A stretch of 64,000 nucleotides of DNA from NCBI GenBank assembly GCA_023055425.1, contig JALGPY010000014.1, forward strand, positions 1,242,501 through 1,306,500, given 5' to 3'. The stretch is from Linanthus parryae. Taxonomy: Eukaryota; Streptophyta; Magnoliopsida; Ericales; Polemoniaceae. Under the pieces are notes generated by a model. That model was not told the origin of the DNA, did no database searches, and saw nothing but the letters and a program-made list of their open reading frames with translations. Shown here piece by piece: positions 53,188 through 64,000 of the stretch. The position numbers and the translations under genes were made by a program. The stretch's first letter is position 1; the number at the start of each line of letters is the position of its first letter.

Positions 53188-53600
53188 ACAATATCTCAAT
53201 ATGAGATGGGATATTACAAACCCCCCCCCCCATTTATAAACATCTAATTCAAAATATTTCAATGCCCCACCTTATATGTCCGACATTCTCGTCGAGTGTG
53301 TCCACCCACGTATCCCCTTAGCTGCTGATGCACTGCCACAGAGCCCTTACGGGACCAGGGTTGGCTATGATACCATGTGAAACAACATGGACGTTTTATT
53401 ATACAATCAACTTGTTTATCCATAAAACGAGATAAAAATGCGCAAGCCTTGAAGGTGTTGATAGTAACACACAAGGTTTACTATATACCAGACATCTAAT
53501 CCCCCATATCTCGATATGAGACGGGATATTACAATCACCATTTTATATAAATCTAACCCACAATATCTCGATGTTATCCGGATATTACAAAACCTCCCAC
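53188..53600 (-). mobile_element. TRIM-like LTR element, minus strand
   Basis: On the minus strand a 158-base LTR-like segment (53376-53533) starts TGTAATATCCCGTCTC and ends TTTCACA. TGGTATCATAGCC, a primer-binding-site match to initiator Met-tRNA, follows directly (53363-53375). A partial second copy of the LTR start is at about 53190-53218, and a further copy of the word at 53560-53590. There is no coding between, as in TRIM elements. Confidence 0.5.
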
Positions 53601-54467
53601 AATTGTTGACTAGAAAAACACCAAATCAACTTTTGTGAAATTGTGAAGTGCATCTTTCACAGTACCACCAACTTTTATCTCATATGACCAAATTCTATTT
53701 TTGACATGACATTTGTTGAAAAAAATAAAATATGGTTTGATAGACACCAAATTCTTAATTAGTGGCTTGGGTATACTTTTGGTGTAATTTTATAACTAGA
53801 GAGATAATAAAATGGTTTTTCTAAAAAGAAAAGAGATATTAAAATACTTTTACATATAAAATGAGTTATAAAATTATTTCGGTAACTAACAAAAATTAGT
53901 ATTGATAAACTAGTAAACTTTATTAGTTATTATCTGATAATTCCACTTACATATAACTAAGGATTTAACAACAAACTAAGAAGACGACTTATCACACTCT
54001 TGCAGATAAACATGATCAAATAGATTACGCCGATCAATTAGATTTCTTGAACTATTATTTTGTTTTTTAAAAATAGAATTATGTACTATCTGTGGTTGTA
54101 TGAACAATATTTTGAAACTTTATCATTCTGTGATTACATGTAATATTATTTCGATAATAAAATAAAATTTTATTTTGTTAGTTATGAAATTTACGATTTG
54201 GTAATAATTATTTTTGAGACAACGAGTTGGTGATAAGTTTGATGACTTGTTGTGGGAGGCAAAAAAATAGCATTCTTCATTCTGAAAAAAATATAATTCT
54301 TCAATTTTTGATGAAGTTGTGAGGTACTACGATTTAACTATCGAATTTAAAAAAAGTTGTGAAATTGTATATTCGAGCGTCAATTGTGGGTGGCCAAACC
54401 ATTTTCTCCACCAAATTAAAAATATTGTTATAAAATTTGACCTCAATTGTACACGATGCTCTTATAG

Positions 54468-54716
54468 GGTGAGTTTTATAAGACTTATTTGCAACTTAAA
54501 CCGGCTTATAACTCTACGACAACAAAGATAAAAAGAAAAAGATATGCGTGTTTGGTGTAAAAGTTGTTAAGTCTAAAAGTGCTAAAAAAGATTCAAAATC
54601 CCTCTTTTTCTTAAGCTCAATTTACATTGTGAACTTGTAAATCAAATCCAAAAGTGCAGTTTATAAGTGACACACCAAATTAAAGACTACTTATAACTTG
54701 TCTTGAACTTATCTTA
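54468..54716. mobile_element. TTATAAG-rich MITE, family member 4
   Basis: It starts GGGTGAGTTTTATAAGACTT, then TTTGCAACTTAAACC, like the right end of the family at 10549-10853. It runs into a Stowaway element at 54719, which may have cut off the other end. Confidence 0.55.
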
Positions 54717-54718
54717 TA

Positions 54719-54965
54719 CTACCTTTGTTTCTTCTCTTTCAGCCTACTTCACTTTTTGTCACTAATTACCGGGTCACACTTTGACCTGGTGATTTGATTA
54801 GAAAAAGAACACAAGAATTTGATAATCTTTGCATGGTATTTATTCTACAACACCATAAAAAATTCCAAAAAATTATATCATTTTGCTATCTAAATCACCG
54901 AGTCAAAATGACACAATTAAGGGTTGAAAAGTCAGAGTACGACGATCTAGGAGAAACGGAGGTAG
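54719..54965. mobile_element. Stowaway MITE
   Basis: CTACCTTTGTTTCTTCTC and GAGAAACGGAGGTAG form the inverted ends, with TA on both flanks. The inside shares TCACCGAGTCAAA words with the copy at 20669-20926. Confidence 0.85.
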
Positions 54966-55143
54966 TAGTAAGTCACACACCAAACCCCCCATACTCTCTT
55001 CACCACAGGCGTTTTGGGAAAAAACACAAAGAAACCAAATATCCAAACAAATCCTGAGGACTACATATTTTGAAGTTTGGTCCTTGCATTTTTTCATTCA
55101 AAATAGACACAAGAGATTTTAAACTGGGTTCTTCTGGCGTGAA

Positions 55144-55199
55144 TCTTCAGGCGTAAATGTCTCTCCGCTGTTCTTCAGGCGTAAATCTCTCTCCGGTGA
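55144..55199 (+). repeat. Two 28-base tandem units
   Basis: TCTTCAGGCGTAAATGTCTC and TCTTCAGGCGTAAATCTCTC begin the two units. The second ends CCGGTGAG, which would make a good splice donor, so this might be a noncoding first exon. No coding exon follows that I can identify. Confidence 0.5.
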
Positions 55200-56301
55200 G
55201 CAATCTATCGCGTCTCAGCAGTTAGGGCTTCGGCATTTTGCTTATATTTTACTTATGGCTTTAAAATTTTGTTTGCCTTCAAAGTTTGTGCTGTGTTGGG
55301 GGTTTAGGGTTTATATACGCGCAAGTCTTGCATTTAATATGTTGCCCAAAGGAAATCAATAATGGTATAGACAGGAGAGATGACAGTATGGTGGTAAGCA
55401 TTTGGTGCAATATATATATGGCAAATGTTTATTCATGCTTGAGAAATTAATTTCGCTAGAAGTTGGAAGTCCAATTGGTTCAAAACCTGAAGAAACTTGG
55501 ATCCAACATTATTATTTTAAAGTGTTGATTTGGATATAGCTTAGCAATGTTCGCAAAATGCTTACAAATGTTGATGTTCCTGCTTAGTTGGGATAAGTAT
55601 TTTGATATAATGAATAGTGCGTATACTTCATCTTTATAGGATCCCTAATTTCTCAATTGTTTTAATTGTTTTATCTGACAATGGAAACGTGTTCCTCTAA
55701 TCGGTATCTTGGTATGAGATCTACTGAATGTCCATTTGAGGATTATGAGTTTTAAACCAAGAAATCGAGAATTCGTGCTATGAGATCTACTGAATGCTCA
55801 ACCGAGCTCCCTCGTATGCTCTCTCTGATTGAGCTTGATCCAATCAAGAAATAACAAGTTACAGATATTCGAAGAGCATTACTGGAGCAAAACGTGAAAA
55901 CATGACCAACTAAATTGAAAATGGTATAAAATAAATAAGATGTACATTGCACTATTATGGATGATTGAGGAATTATTCAATCTATTCGCCAAACATAGAG
56001 AAGAAATTTTCTCGCCATCTTGAGAACATGTATTTTCTTACTTTTAGGCTAAATATTGGTTTGATTTTGTAAATCCTAAAAATTAGCAGATTGATAATAA
56101 AAGTAATATTAGACTATTTAAAATTATAATTTTTATATAATTAAATATACATCCACGGGTGATACAGTTTGCAACTTAAAATATTATCGTAATTTTTTTT
56201 TACCAGATGACAGAAGATCATGTTTGGCACTGAAGATATGAATTGTGTTTATGTTCTCTGATCAAACAGTGTCTAACATGCTTGCACTATTGGTGACACA
56301 G

Positions 56302-56571
56302 ATTACTTGGATTCCTTACACAAAATCTATTTTGGAGGGTCTTCCTGCAGATTGCACTGTTAGTGCACGCAACATATGACGTGCCAGAGTTCTGTTGATT
56401 TGTTACAAACTTGTAGAGCAACATCTGGCGAACCACGTGCTACTACAGTTTGGATACCAGCAAGGCCCCCCTAGAGATGTGGCGTGTGGTATAAAAGGGT
56501 CAGTCGACGATTTATCTCGCCCCAACCTGAACCACACCTCCTTTTGGTTGAAGAAACGAATCTATTGGTAG
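56302..56571 (+). pseudogene. Fragment of a plant mobile domain (PMD / MAIN-like) gene
   Basis: One frame reads ITWIPYTKSILEGLPADC, a TGA codon at 56377-56379 where the family has Trp, then RARVLLICYKLVEQHLANHV, then LLQFGYQQGPPRD and HTSFWLKKRIYW. The words and their order fit the plant mobile domain shared by MAIN-like proteins and some transposons. Only about 90 codons are left and one is a stop. Confidence 0.65.
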
Positions 56572-58222
56572 GTTCCTAATATATATGTATATATATCTCC
56601 GCTACTACGTGGTTTCTCTTTCTTCAATTGATGGTTTGAAATAATCACAAGTTTGTGCTATTGCTCGGATATGCAAGATAACAGTACAACTACTTGATGC
56701 TAATGTACAGCGGGGTGACCAGTCATCGCTAGCCCTAGTAAGGGAAAAGACATGTGTAAGGAGACCATGCGCCAGACTCGTGTCATTGATGGCGTAGTCA
56801 GTGTCCCTCCACCATGTTTCATCGGCCTCTTCCCTTATGTCAGACCCTACCACACCACCATCGATGAGGTCACCTACAGTGCAACGTGGTGGTGTTTTGC
56901 GACACATTAGGCAGTCATTGGTTCGAGTGCTCAGGCGCAGGTTGATGTAGACCACGTGGAGGCTGGTGCTAGCCATGACATGCCAACTGTTACAAATAGG
57001 GGGTCCAATGTCATGGCTAGGGCTAGCCATGAGGTTGCTCGGAGAACGCTTACATGTTTGGATGATGGATGTGGAAAATGATGCCACTCTATTTATACAA
57101 GGCCCCTCCAATCATCCACGATCTAGGGTTGAAGGCCTAGAACCTTCCCCCATCATTGAGCCTAAGATACTTTTTATACAAGATTCTAGAGCTTCCTACA
57201 CACCTGTGCTACATCATCACATGAAACTCCTAAAAAAGAGGCTACAAAGGGGGTTAAGTGGGGTATGTTAATTCTAGGCTCAAAGGATAAATAACCCAAG
57301 TGGACTAGTGTGTCATCGGCTAGATCAAATGACATAAACCAAGAAAATACCAAGTAAAACTAGTCGGCCCATGACACTTGGCAACCACTGCACCTGAAAA
57401 TAGTTGAAGTCCGTGGTTTGTGGGGAAAGAATTTGTCCAGCAATTTATGAAGTATGTCCTCAAGATTGTTGTTTCATTGGAGAAGATGCTGGTTAAATTT
57501 GAAATGATCTACATGGAAGGAGAAAAATCTTGAGGAGATATTGCTCAAGACCCTTCGACCTTCAGCCGACTATAAGATCCAATTTTATTGCCCAAAATTC
57601 TAAATTGCGAAAAGATTTAGAGTGTCTTAATTTTAGTTTCTTCACATTCGCCTGATAGCTTCAATTATTCATCTTCTGAAGAGTTCCATCCTTGTGACTC
57701 GAAGTCTCTCATGTCTGCTTGAACTTCTGAAATAATTTCCTCGACCGTGTTGCTAGATATAATGCTTATGCTATCTACATTACTGCTCGTGCAATGGTTA
57801 TTTTGGCTTATAAATTGATAATAATTGGAGAAGAGGACTTGTCTTGGTGGCCATGTGGGGTTTGTTTAGTAATTGCATTTTTACCCTTCATTCCATTTTT
57901 GAAGATTGGAATGGATACTTACACCAGTATGTTGTTGCAAGAGTTGTGTATATTCTATTTTTTTAACAGTGGAAAAATGATTCTTAATTCGTACCAGGAA
58001 CATGTAAAAACTGTAACCGTCTCCTTGTTGCATGCGATTAAGGTTTATTTTTTGTTTACAACTAGAGCTGGCAAACGGGCAGGTACGAGATCGCCCCAGC
58101 TGATGGGACTGTCATTGTTTGTTTCTGAACAGGGTTGGGGCGGTCAGGGAATAGAAGACAGAACCTTAGGACCATTAGGTGGCCGGTTCAGGGCGGGTTG
58201 GTCCTTGCCCGTGGGCATTATT
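56572..58222. other. No gene recognised
   Basis: Long chance frames exist on both strands (56605-57111 minus, 57794-58258 plus) but none has a family match by eye. At 58065, AGAGCTGGCAAACGGGC resembles the end of a hAT-type MITE, and TTGCCCGTGGGC near 58204 could be its decayed partner. Confidence 0.35.
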
Positions 58223-60100
58223 TGTAATACCCCGTATTTTATTGGGGTTATTTTGTAATTTCGAAAAAGTATTTGAAAATTTCAAGAAATTAATATGTCA
58301 AACTTATTCTTGACTTATTTTAGTTCCTAAAGTATATGGGTACTATGTGGCGTTTATGATTGTCTAGTATCCCGTTTTAAGGTCATTAAAAAGTTTTGAG
58401 ATCTCAGTGTATTTATTAGTTTAATTTTCAAAAGTGAAAATAATATATTGTGTTAATTTTGTTAGTTAGTATTTAAAAATACCCCTCTTATATATGAAAT
58501 TTTGTAGTTATCCTCAATTTTTAGTATTTGCATGCCAACTCTCATTTTCTTGATATTCTAATTTCTACCACAACTAACTAGTTGGGAGATTTGTAATTGC
58601 ACTCCATACTCTATACCCACTACCAAAGTCAACAACATAATATATTGTCTCTTCGTCATTGATCACATAAAAATATTGTGACATGTGTAGTCTTCATACA
58701 CTTGTACATATGCAAACTCTCACATAAACTCATCCCATTCTCTCCATCACTCTCTGATAAATATTTCTCTCTCTTTGGGCTGAGATAACCCAAGTAATTC
58801 AGCACCATCATCGTCTTCTTCATCTCCTTCATTCATTTTCATCTTTTTCTTCATATCCTCCGTGGAAGCCTCTTAAGCTCTTCAAGAATCAAGCTCTCCA
58901 AGGTCTCCAAACACTTCTAATCCTTCTTGGGGCTGGTGTTGTAAGTACTATTTACTCTGTATCTCTTTTATAGCTTGTGCATGTTTGTATTACATCATGT
59001 CTTGTTGGTGATTTCTTGGTTGATGATGCATGTGTGTCTAGAACATGAATTGGAGACTTTAAACTTGTTTTCTTTTAAATTCTTCACATAATTCCCCAAA
59101 TTTCTTGTTTGATCTCTATTTGTATGCATAATTGGGTTTATTTTAGTATAAAAACATGTTTCTCAAGTTGCATGTATCATGGAAGTGGATTGATCATGTT
59201 TTGAGTGATCTAGGTGAAAATTTCATGTCTTTACAATCTTACCATATTGCAACGTGGATTATCTCAAGGTTTTGTCTATGTGAAATTTTCAAATCTTTCG
59301 TATTTTGAAACTAGACTCAGAGAGGGTCATTTTAAGAAAACAATCATCTTCATATCATTCTTAATTAAGGAGATATGGTCCTTTGAACTTGCATGTTTTC
59401 TGAAACTCTGTTTCTGGACCAGTCTTGCCATATTTATTAAAAACTCAATTTTCAGAAACTTTTGGCACATCATCTTTCTGGTGGTGTAACTAGAAACATT
59501 GATGATTAATTCTGAAGAAGATGGACATTTTTCCTATTCTCCAAGTAGTAGTAATTGTCTTTCAAAGTTGAAACTTGCTGCCAAACTTGTCTTTGCATAG
59601 CATTGTTTGTTTATTATTAAACCTGAGTTTTACAATGGCTATGCCTGATTTTCTTGATGTTCTGAAATTAGAAACATGTAGGTTCATCATAAATTTATTT
59701 CATGATTTTAGGAGATTCTTTGATATGGTCAATATGGCTATAAACTAAGAGCTATTCACATTTTTAGAAGACTTTGACTTTTTGAATTTCAAAGTATTTT
59801 GTTGGACTTATTTTGATAACTAAACATCATTATATGTGCATTAGTGACGTTAGGACTACGTGGCATGTAGGTTTGTATTTGTATTATGCATTGTAAATTG
59901 GTTGTAACGAGTACGTTATACGTGTGATCGTAGACATCAGACTCGTAGGAGAGAGTGGTTGTCGTTCGAGTGCTAGCTTACATTCTTGCTTTTGGTTGTG
60001 ACTCATCTCAGTAGTAAGTACATATGTGCGGCCTTTACTTATCAAAATGTGCGTATGCGTGAAGTGTCAAATGAATGCTTCGTTATATGGAAAAGTATGA
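58223..60100 (+). mobile_element. LTR-like direct repeat, copy 1
   Basis: It starts TGTAATACCCCGTATTTTA, a start common to plant LTRs. It is collinear with 61885-64000 through shared words CCTATTCTCCAAGTAGTAGT, TCTTTGCATAGC, CGAGTACGTTATACGTGTGA and GTAAGTACATATGTGCGGCC. No coding frame. The end of the repeat is not reached before the window ends in copy 2. Confidence 0.65.
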
Positions 60101-61884
60101 GATGCATGTTTGCTACTGAAAAATTGTTTGAAATATTTTAATGATCTCTCTTGAGAAATCTTGGAAATTACTTGTTAAATTTGAATACGATAAAGAGAAT
60201 AAATAAGACACTTCTAATAGATTTACGATGATGTACAGAGTTGTGTTTATTTATGGCTTCGGCCAGAGGCACCAAGCGATCCTCCCGTTACTTATGGCTA
60301 CGACCAGTGAAGCAATTCTTCCTTTTATTGGATAGAACTTAATTGTTCACAAATCCGCCTCCGACGAGCCAGAATTGACCAATGTATTGCGGCCAAGAGG
60401 GTTGTAGAGCTATAGAGTGCTACTTATACTTGTAAGTGTTACTACGGTATAGGGGTGTCAGCACATAAGTCCTTTTAGCTAATGTTGTGAGCGGAGATTG
60501 ACGTATGGGCTTCCTTAACGCTCGAGTGAGATAGTGTTTGATATACCTTATAAGGAACCCTTTATGATTTTTTCATGATCCCTCTGTCTACATCGATCCT
60601 GCAGGTGGCTCTGGACATGCCTTAGCTAAACTTAACGATTAACTGACACGATTTCTTACGTGTATACGCAAGTGCACGGTCGAAGTAATAAAGAGTGAGT
60701 ATTGAAACTCAGGTTGTCGAACCCACAAGGACAGATAGTAGGTTTATTGTTAATTAGAGATTAAATCTAAATAATGTAACTGAAATAACAGGAAGAAAGT
60801 TGTTGATTTGAGAAGTTGTCACCCCCAATCAAGTGACTGTATGAAACTAACTAGAATACTATATTTTTTTTATTTTCTGAATTAAACAACGTTTTATCAA
60901 ATATGGAGAGGAACTAGGCGATCTATGGATCACCTAGGGCAATAGACAATTCCGGATATTGCTTTGAAACATGTAATATTGAATATGCTCTTGATCACGT
61001 TTAACTACTTACAATCTTCTTTCGATCTCATGTAAATCTATACTAAGTTCAATAGTCGTCATCTATCGATCCATAAACTATATCCCCTAACAAGCATTAA
61101 GATTAATCCTACGTTTTGATCCAAATCCTAACATTTCGCCTTTCGGTCCATCATGATATGGGGTTGCTAGCAATCCTAGATTCACAAGCTAATTAATCTT
61201 CACTTGTCAGTCCATCGATCTTTCACCAAGTAGTTACCCTAGTTCATGACGCTAGGTTAACATAATATTAAGAACAAGATTACTAGAAGATGCAATTTCA
61301 ATGTTACTTTAAGCTAAGATAACACGATATGTATTGAAACATCTCATATGATCATTCATATCCTACCAAGCACGTATCAATAGTGCAAGTTCAACAATCC
61401 TTCAAACGAGATAAAATCAATCTATCACATGAATCCATAAGCACGAATCAATCCACACATCCGGAAAACTTGTCTAACAAATCCCTAGGATCTCCATAGA
61501 GCCTAGTAAATAAAACTACTCAAATAATCTGAAAATATAAGCTAAAAAGTTCATAGTATTGAGAAACGATAGAAAAGATAGGAGGGATAGTCAAACTCAT
61601 GACGAAATTCGTGTTCCGGCAACTCCGGCGTCGTTCTCCATGTTCCCTGTGCTCCCTAGCGTTCCTCGATCTTCTCCAGCAGCCTCCCGTCTTTTCTTAG
61701 GTCTAAGAATTCGTTCTTTACTGCCAGGGCACGTTTTTTAATGTAATTTGGCCGAAATTGCACTTCAGCCCCTCCAGTTTGTAATTTTCGGACAGAATGT
61801 AAGCTGATCTTGCGCGGGCCATTACTCTCTCATACGGACTCTTCTTTGGGCCTACCATATATCGTTGGAAAGACCTGGATTTAT
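60100..61884 (+). other. Noncoding interior between the two LTR-like repeats
   Basis: The first part is probably still LTR, since copy 2 is cut by the window. CGCAAGTGCACGGTCG and GAACCCACAAGGACAG at 60668-60735 resemble words seen in noncoding parts of other plant LTR elements. No gag or pol frame is visible. Confidence 0.4.
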
Positions 61885-64000
61885 TGTAATACCCCGTATT
61901 TTAGTTGGGGGTTATTTAGTAATTTCGAAAACTAATTGAGAATTTTAAGAAATTTATATTTCGAACTTGTCCTTGACTTCTTCTTAGTTTAAAAATATGT
62001 GTGTCATTTGACATCTATGATGATATATATTTTTTTCGGGATTATTTTGTAGTTTTTAAAACTTGGAAAATACTATATGAAACTTATTTTGTATACTTGG
62101 GATGTACTTGTAGTTTTCTAAAAGTGATTTGTACAAAGTGTTTTATTTTAAATAATTTGGAGATTTTTACAATTTATGAAAGTTATCTTTTCTAGTGTTA
62201 CCTAATAATTGGAAATTATATTTCCACCCCTCAACTTTTAGTTTTCACAAATAAACATCTCATTTATCAATTTTACATTTATATCCCCAACTAGCTTGTT
62301 GGGAAACTTATGACTTCTCTTCAAGCCCCCTCCACTATCTTTGGTCAACTCATCTAAATTATGGAGATGATCTTTTTTACAAACATCTCATATTTCTCTC
62401 TAATAATACACCAACTCTCATTAATACCCTCATGTATGGCATTACCATGTGTGTTCCTTGACCACCAACCACCACCATCAACTACATTTCTTTCATTCTC
62501 ATTTTCCTTCATCTTTTTCTCTTCAAGAACATCAACACATGCTCTCTTCTCTCTCTCCAAATTCCATCCCGTTTTTGGATGTTGACCTCACAAAAAGACC
62601 ATCAATAATCCATTTTCTACTCTTCAAATCATCAAAAACTTGATTCCAAGGATAGTATGATCATGGAGGGGAGCTCTTTCACCATTATTCTCAAGAAATG
62701 AAGGCCAATTTCACTCTTTCATCCACCATCTTCTTGAATATTTGGGTAAAGTTTTCTTCTATCCTTCAATTCATGCTTGCATGTCCATCTTTACCTTTGA
62801 TTGATGAAATTTCATCTTTGATTTCTTCAATTCCATGCTTAGTTCTTCATCTTCATGGTTAGATCATGTGTTTGACTTCAAATTTTAGATTATTTCATGA
62901 AACCCACACTAGAACCCACATGCATGTTGTGAATGTCATCTTCCTTGCATTGTTACCCAAGAGGGTTTTGATCATTTGTGTCAAGAGCATGTAAAAGTCT
63001 TAATTAATGCCTAAAATTATGTAATTTGAGTGAAAATCGAGTCTCCATAAGTTGCATGTATCATTTGAACCAAACTTGTTGATTTTTTGAAAAATTGCAT
63101 ATTTTTACAATCTGACCAGTTCCTAAAAAATATACATTAACTCTAAATTTTGTCTCTGTGTAATTTTTAACTCTTACATATTCTGAAACTAGACTCAAAG
63201 AGTGTCATTTTGAAAGAAAATTCAACTCCATATCCTTTTTTGTTAGGGAGATATGCTCATTCTAAGTTGCATGCTTTCTGAAACTCTGTTTTTGGACAAG
63301 TTTTACAATTTTTGTTAAAAATCTCATTTACAGAAACTTATGGCTCCAAATCTTTCTTTTGATTAAACTAGACACATAGGGTATTCATTCTGGAGAAGAT
63401 GGGCATCTTTCCTATTCTCCAAGTAGTAGTAATTGTTCTTTAAAGTTTAAACTTTCTTCCAAACTTGTCTCTGCATAGCAGTGTTTGTTATTTTTTAACT
63501 TGAGTTTTATAATAGCTATGCATGATTTTCTTGGTGTTTCTGAAAGTAGACACATGTAGGTTCATCATACATTAATTTCAAAATTTTATGAGATGATTTG
63601 ATATGGTAAATATGGCTCCAAAGTCAGAGCTACAATTCTGTCCAGAATTGTAGTTTCACATTTTTTTAGAAAACTTGAATTTTTGAACTTCTAGGTGTTT
63701 TGTTGGAATTATTTTGATAATTAAACATCTTTATATGTTCATTAGTGACATATAGGACTATGTGACATGTAGTTTTTCATTGTTATTATGCATGTGTAAA
63801 TTGGTTATAACGAGTACGTCATACGTGTGATTGTAGACATCGACCTCGTAGGAGAGAGCGGTTGTCGTCGGAGTGCTAGGCTTAGTTTCTTGCTTTTAAT
63901 TTTGCTTCATCTCAGTGGTAAGTACATATGTACGGCCTTTTTATATCAAAATGTGCGTTTGTGTTTGATGTTTCAAATGAATGTTTATTATATGAAATAG
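61885..64000 (+). mobile_element. LTR-like direct repeat, copy 2 (cut by window edge)
   Basis: It starts TGTAATACCCCGTATTTTAG and follows copy 1 in order to the edge (CCTATTCTCCAAGTAGTAGT at 63411, CGAGTACGTCATACGTGTGA at 63811). Small indels and many substitutions mean the pair is not young. Confidence 0.65.

Noticed and set aside
56605..57111. 168-codon frame on the minus strand
   Set aside because: Low-complexity Ser/Thr/Cys content, no match to any family by eye, and it follows a pseudogene. Probably chance.
57794..58258. 154-codon frame on the plus strand
   Set aside because: Hydrophobic start, then a change of composition at a likely hAT-type end and at the LTR start (58223). It is a chance run across unrelated sequences.

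Overview
This is a piece of a plant nuclear genome, most likely a eudicot. The genes are split by GT-AG introns, the 5' untranslated regions are CT-rich, the background is AT-rich, and the space between genes is full of small plant-type transposons (Stowaway, Tourist/PIF, hAT-like and Mutator-like MITEs, SINEs, LINE and LTR fragments). I cannot name the species. No bacterial, viral or CRISPR-like feature was seen.

Genes, all on the + strand, left to right: (1) a partial 3' coding piece with a C-terminal membrane segment (13-369). (2) A two-exon gene for a short coiled protein with a mitochondrial-type leader (1587-2297). (3) A single-exon GC-rich gene whose product carries three 30-residue tandem repeats, behind a G-box/TATA promoter and a duplicated, uORF-bearing leader (4285-5070). 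(4) A three-exon B-class GATA transcription factor of the GNC/GNL (LLM-domain) type (13292-14504). (5) A two-exon gene for a small single-pass, proline-rich membrane protein (20201-23336). (6) A twelve-exon gene for a C2-like, tail-anchored protein (24821-30450). (7) A second complete set of exons 6-12 of that gene, made by a tandem duplication of about 5 kb (32168-35970). (8) A twelve-exon gene for the GRWD1 (glutamate-rich WD repeat) ribosome-biogenesis/histone-binding protein (38197-43471).

From about 44.2 kb to the right edge I see no intact cellular gene. This part holds a 5'-truncated LINE with target-site duplications (44205-45378), a decayed Ty1/copia element (about 47.5-51.3 kb), a TRIM-like element, a broken plant-mobile-domain gene (56302-56571), and a pair of direct repeats over 2 kb long that look like the LTRs of an element cut by the window edge (58223 onward).

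The most interesting locus is the 25.9-36.35 kb tandem duplication inside the C2/tail-anchor gene. Both 3' halves keep open frames, matching splice phases, the membrane anchor, the stop and their own AATAAA. One promoter and N-terminal C2 region could therefore feed two alternative 3' halves. The two copies also work as filled-site/empty-site controls that date several transposon insertions. Second in interest is a long inverted repeat (arms of about 240 bases) inside intron 2 of the GRWD1 gene, a natural hairpin within a transcribed unit. All exon borders, repeat borders and identity counts were read by eye.
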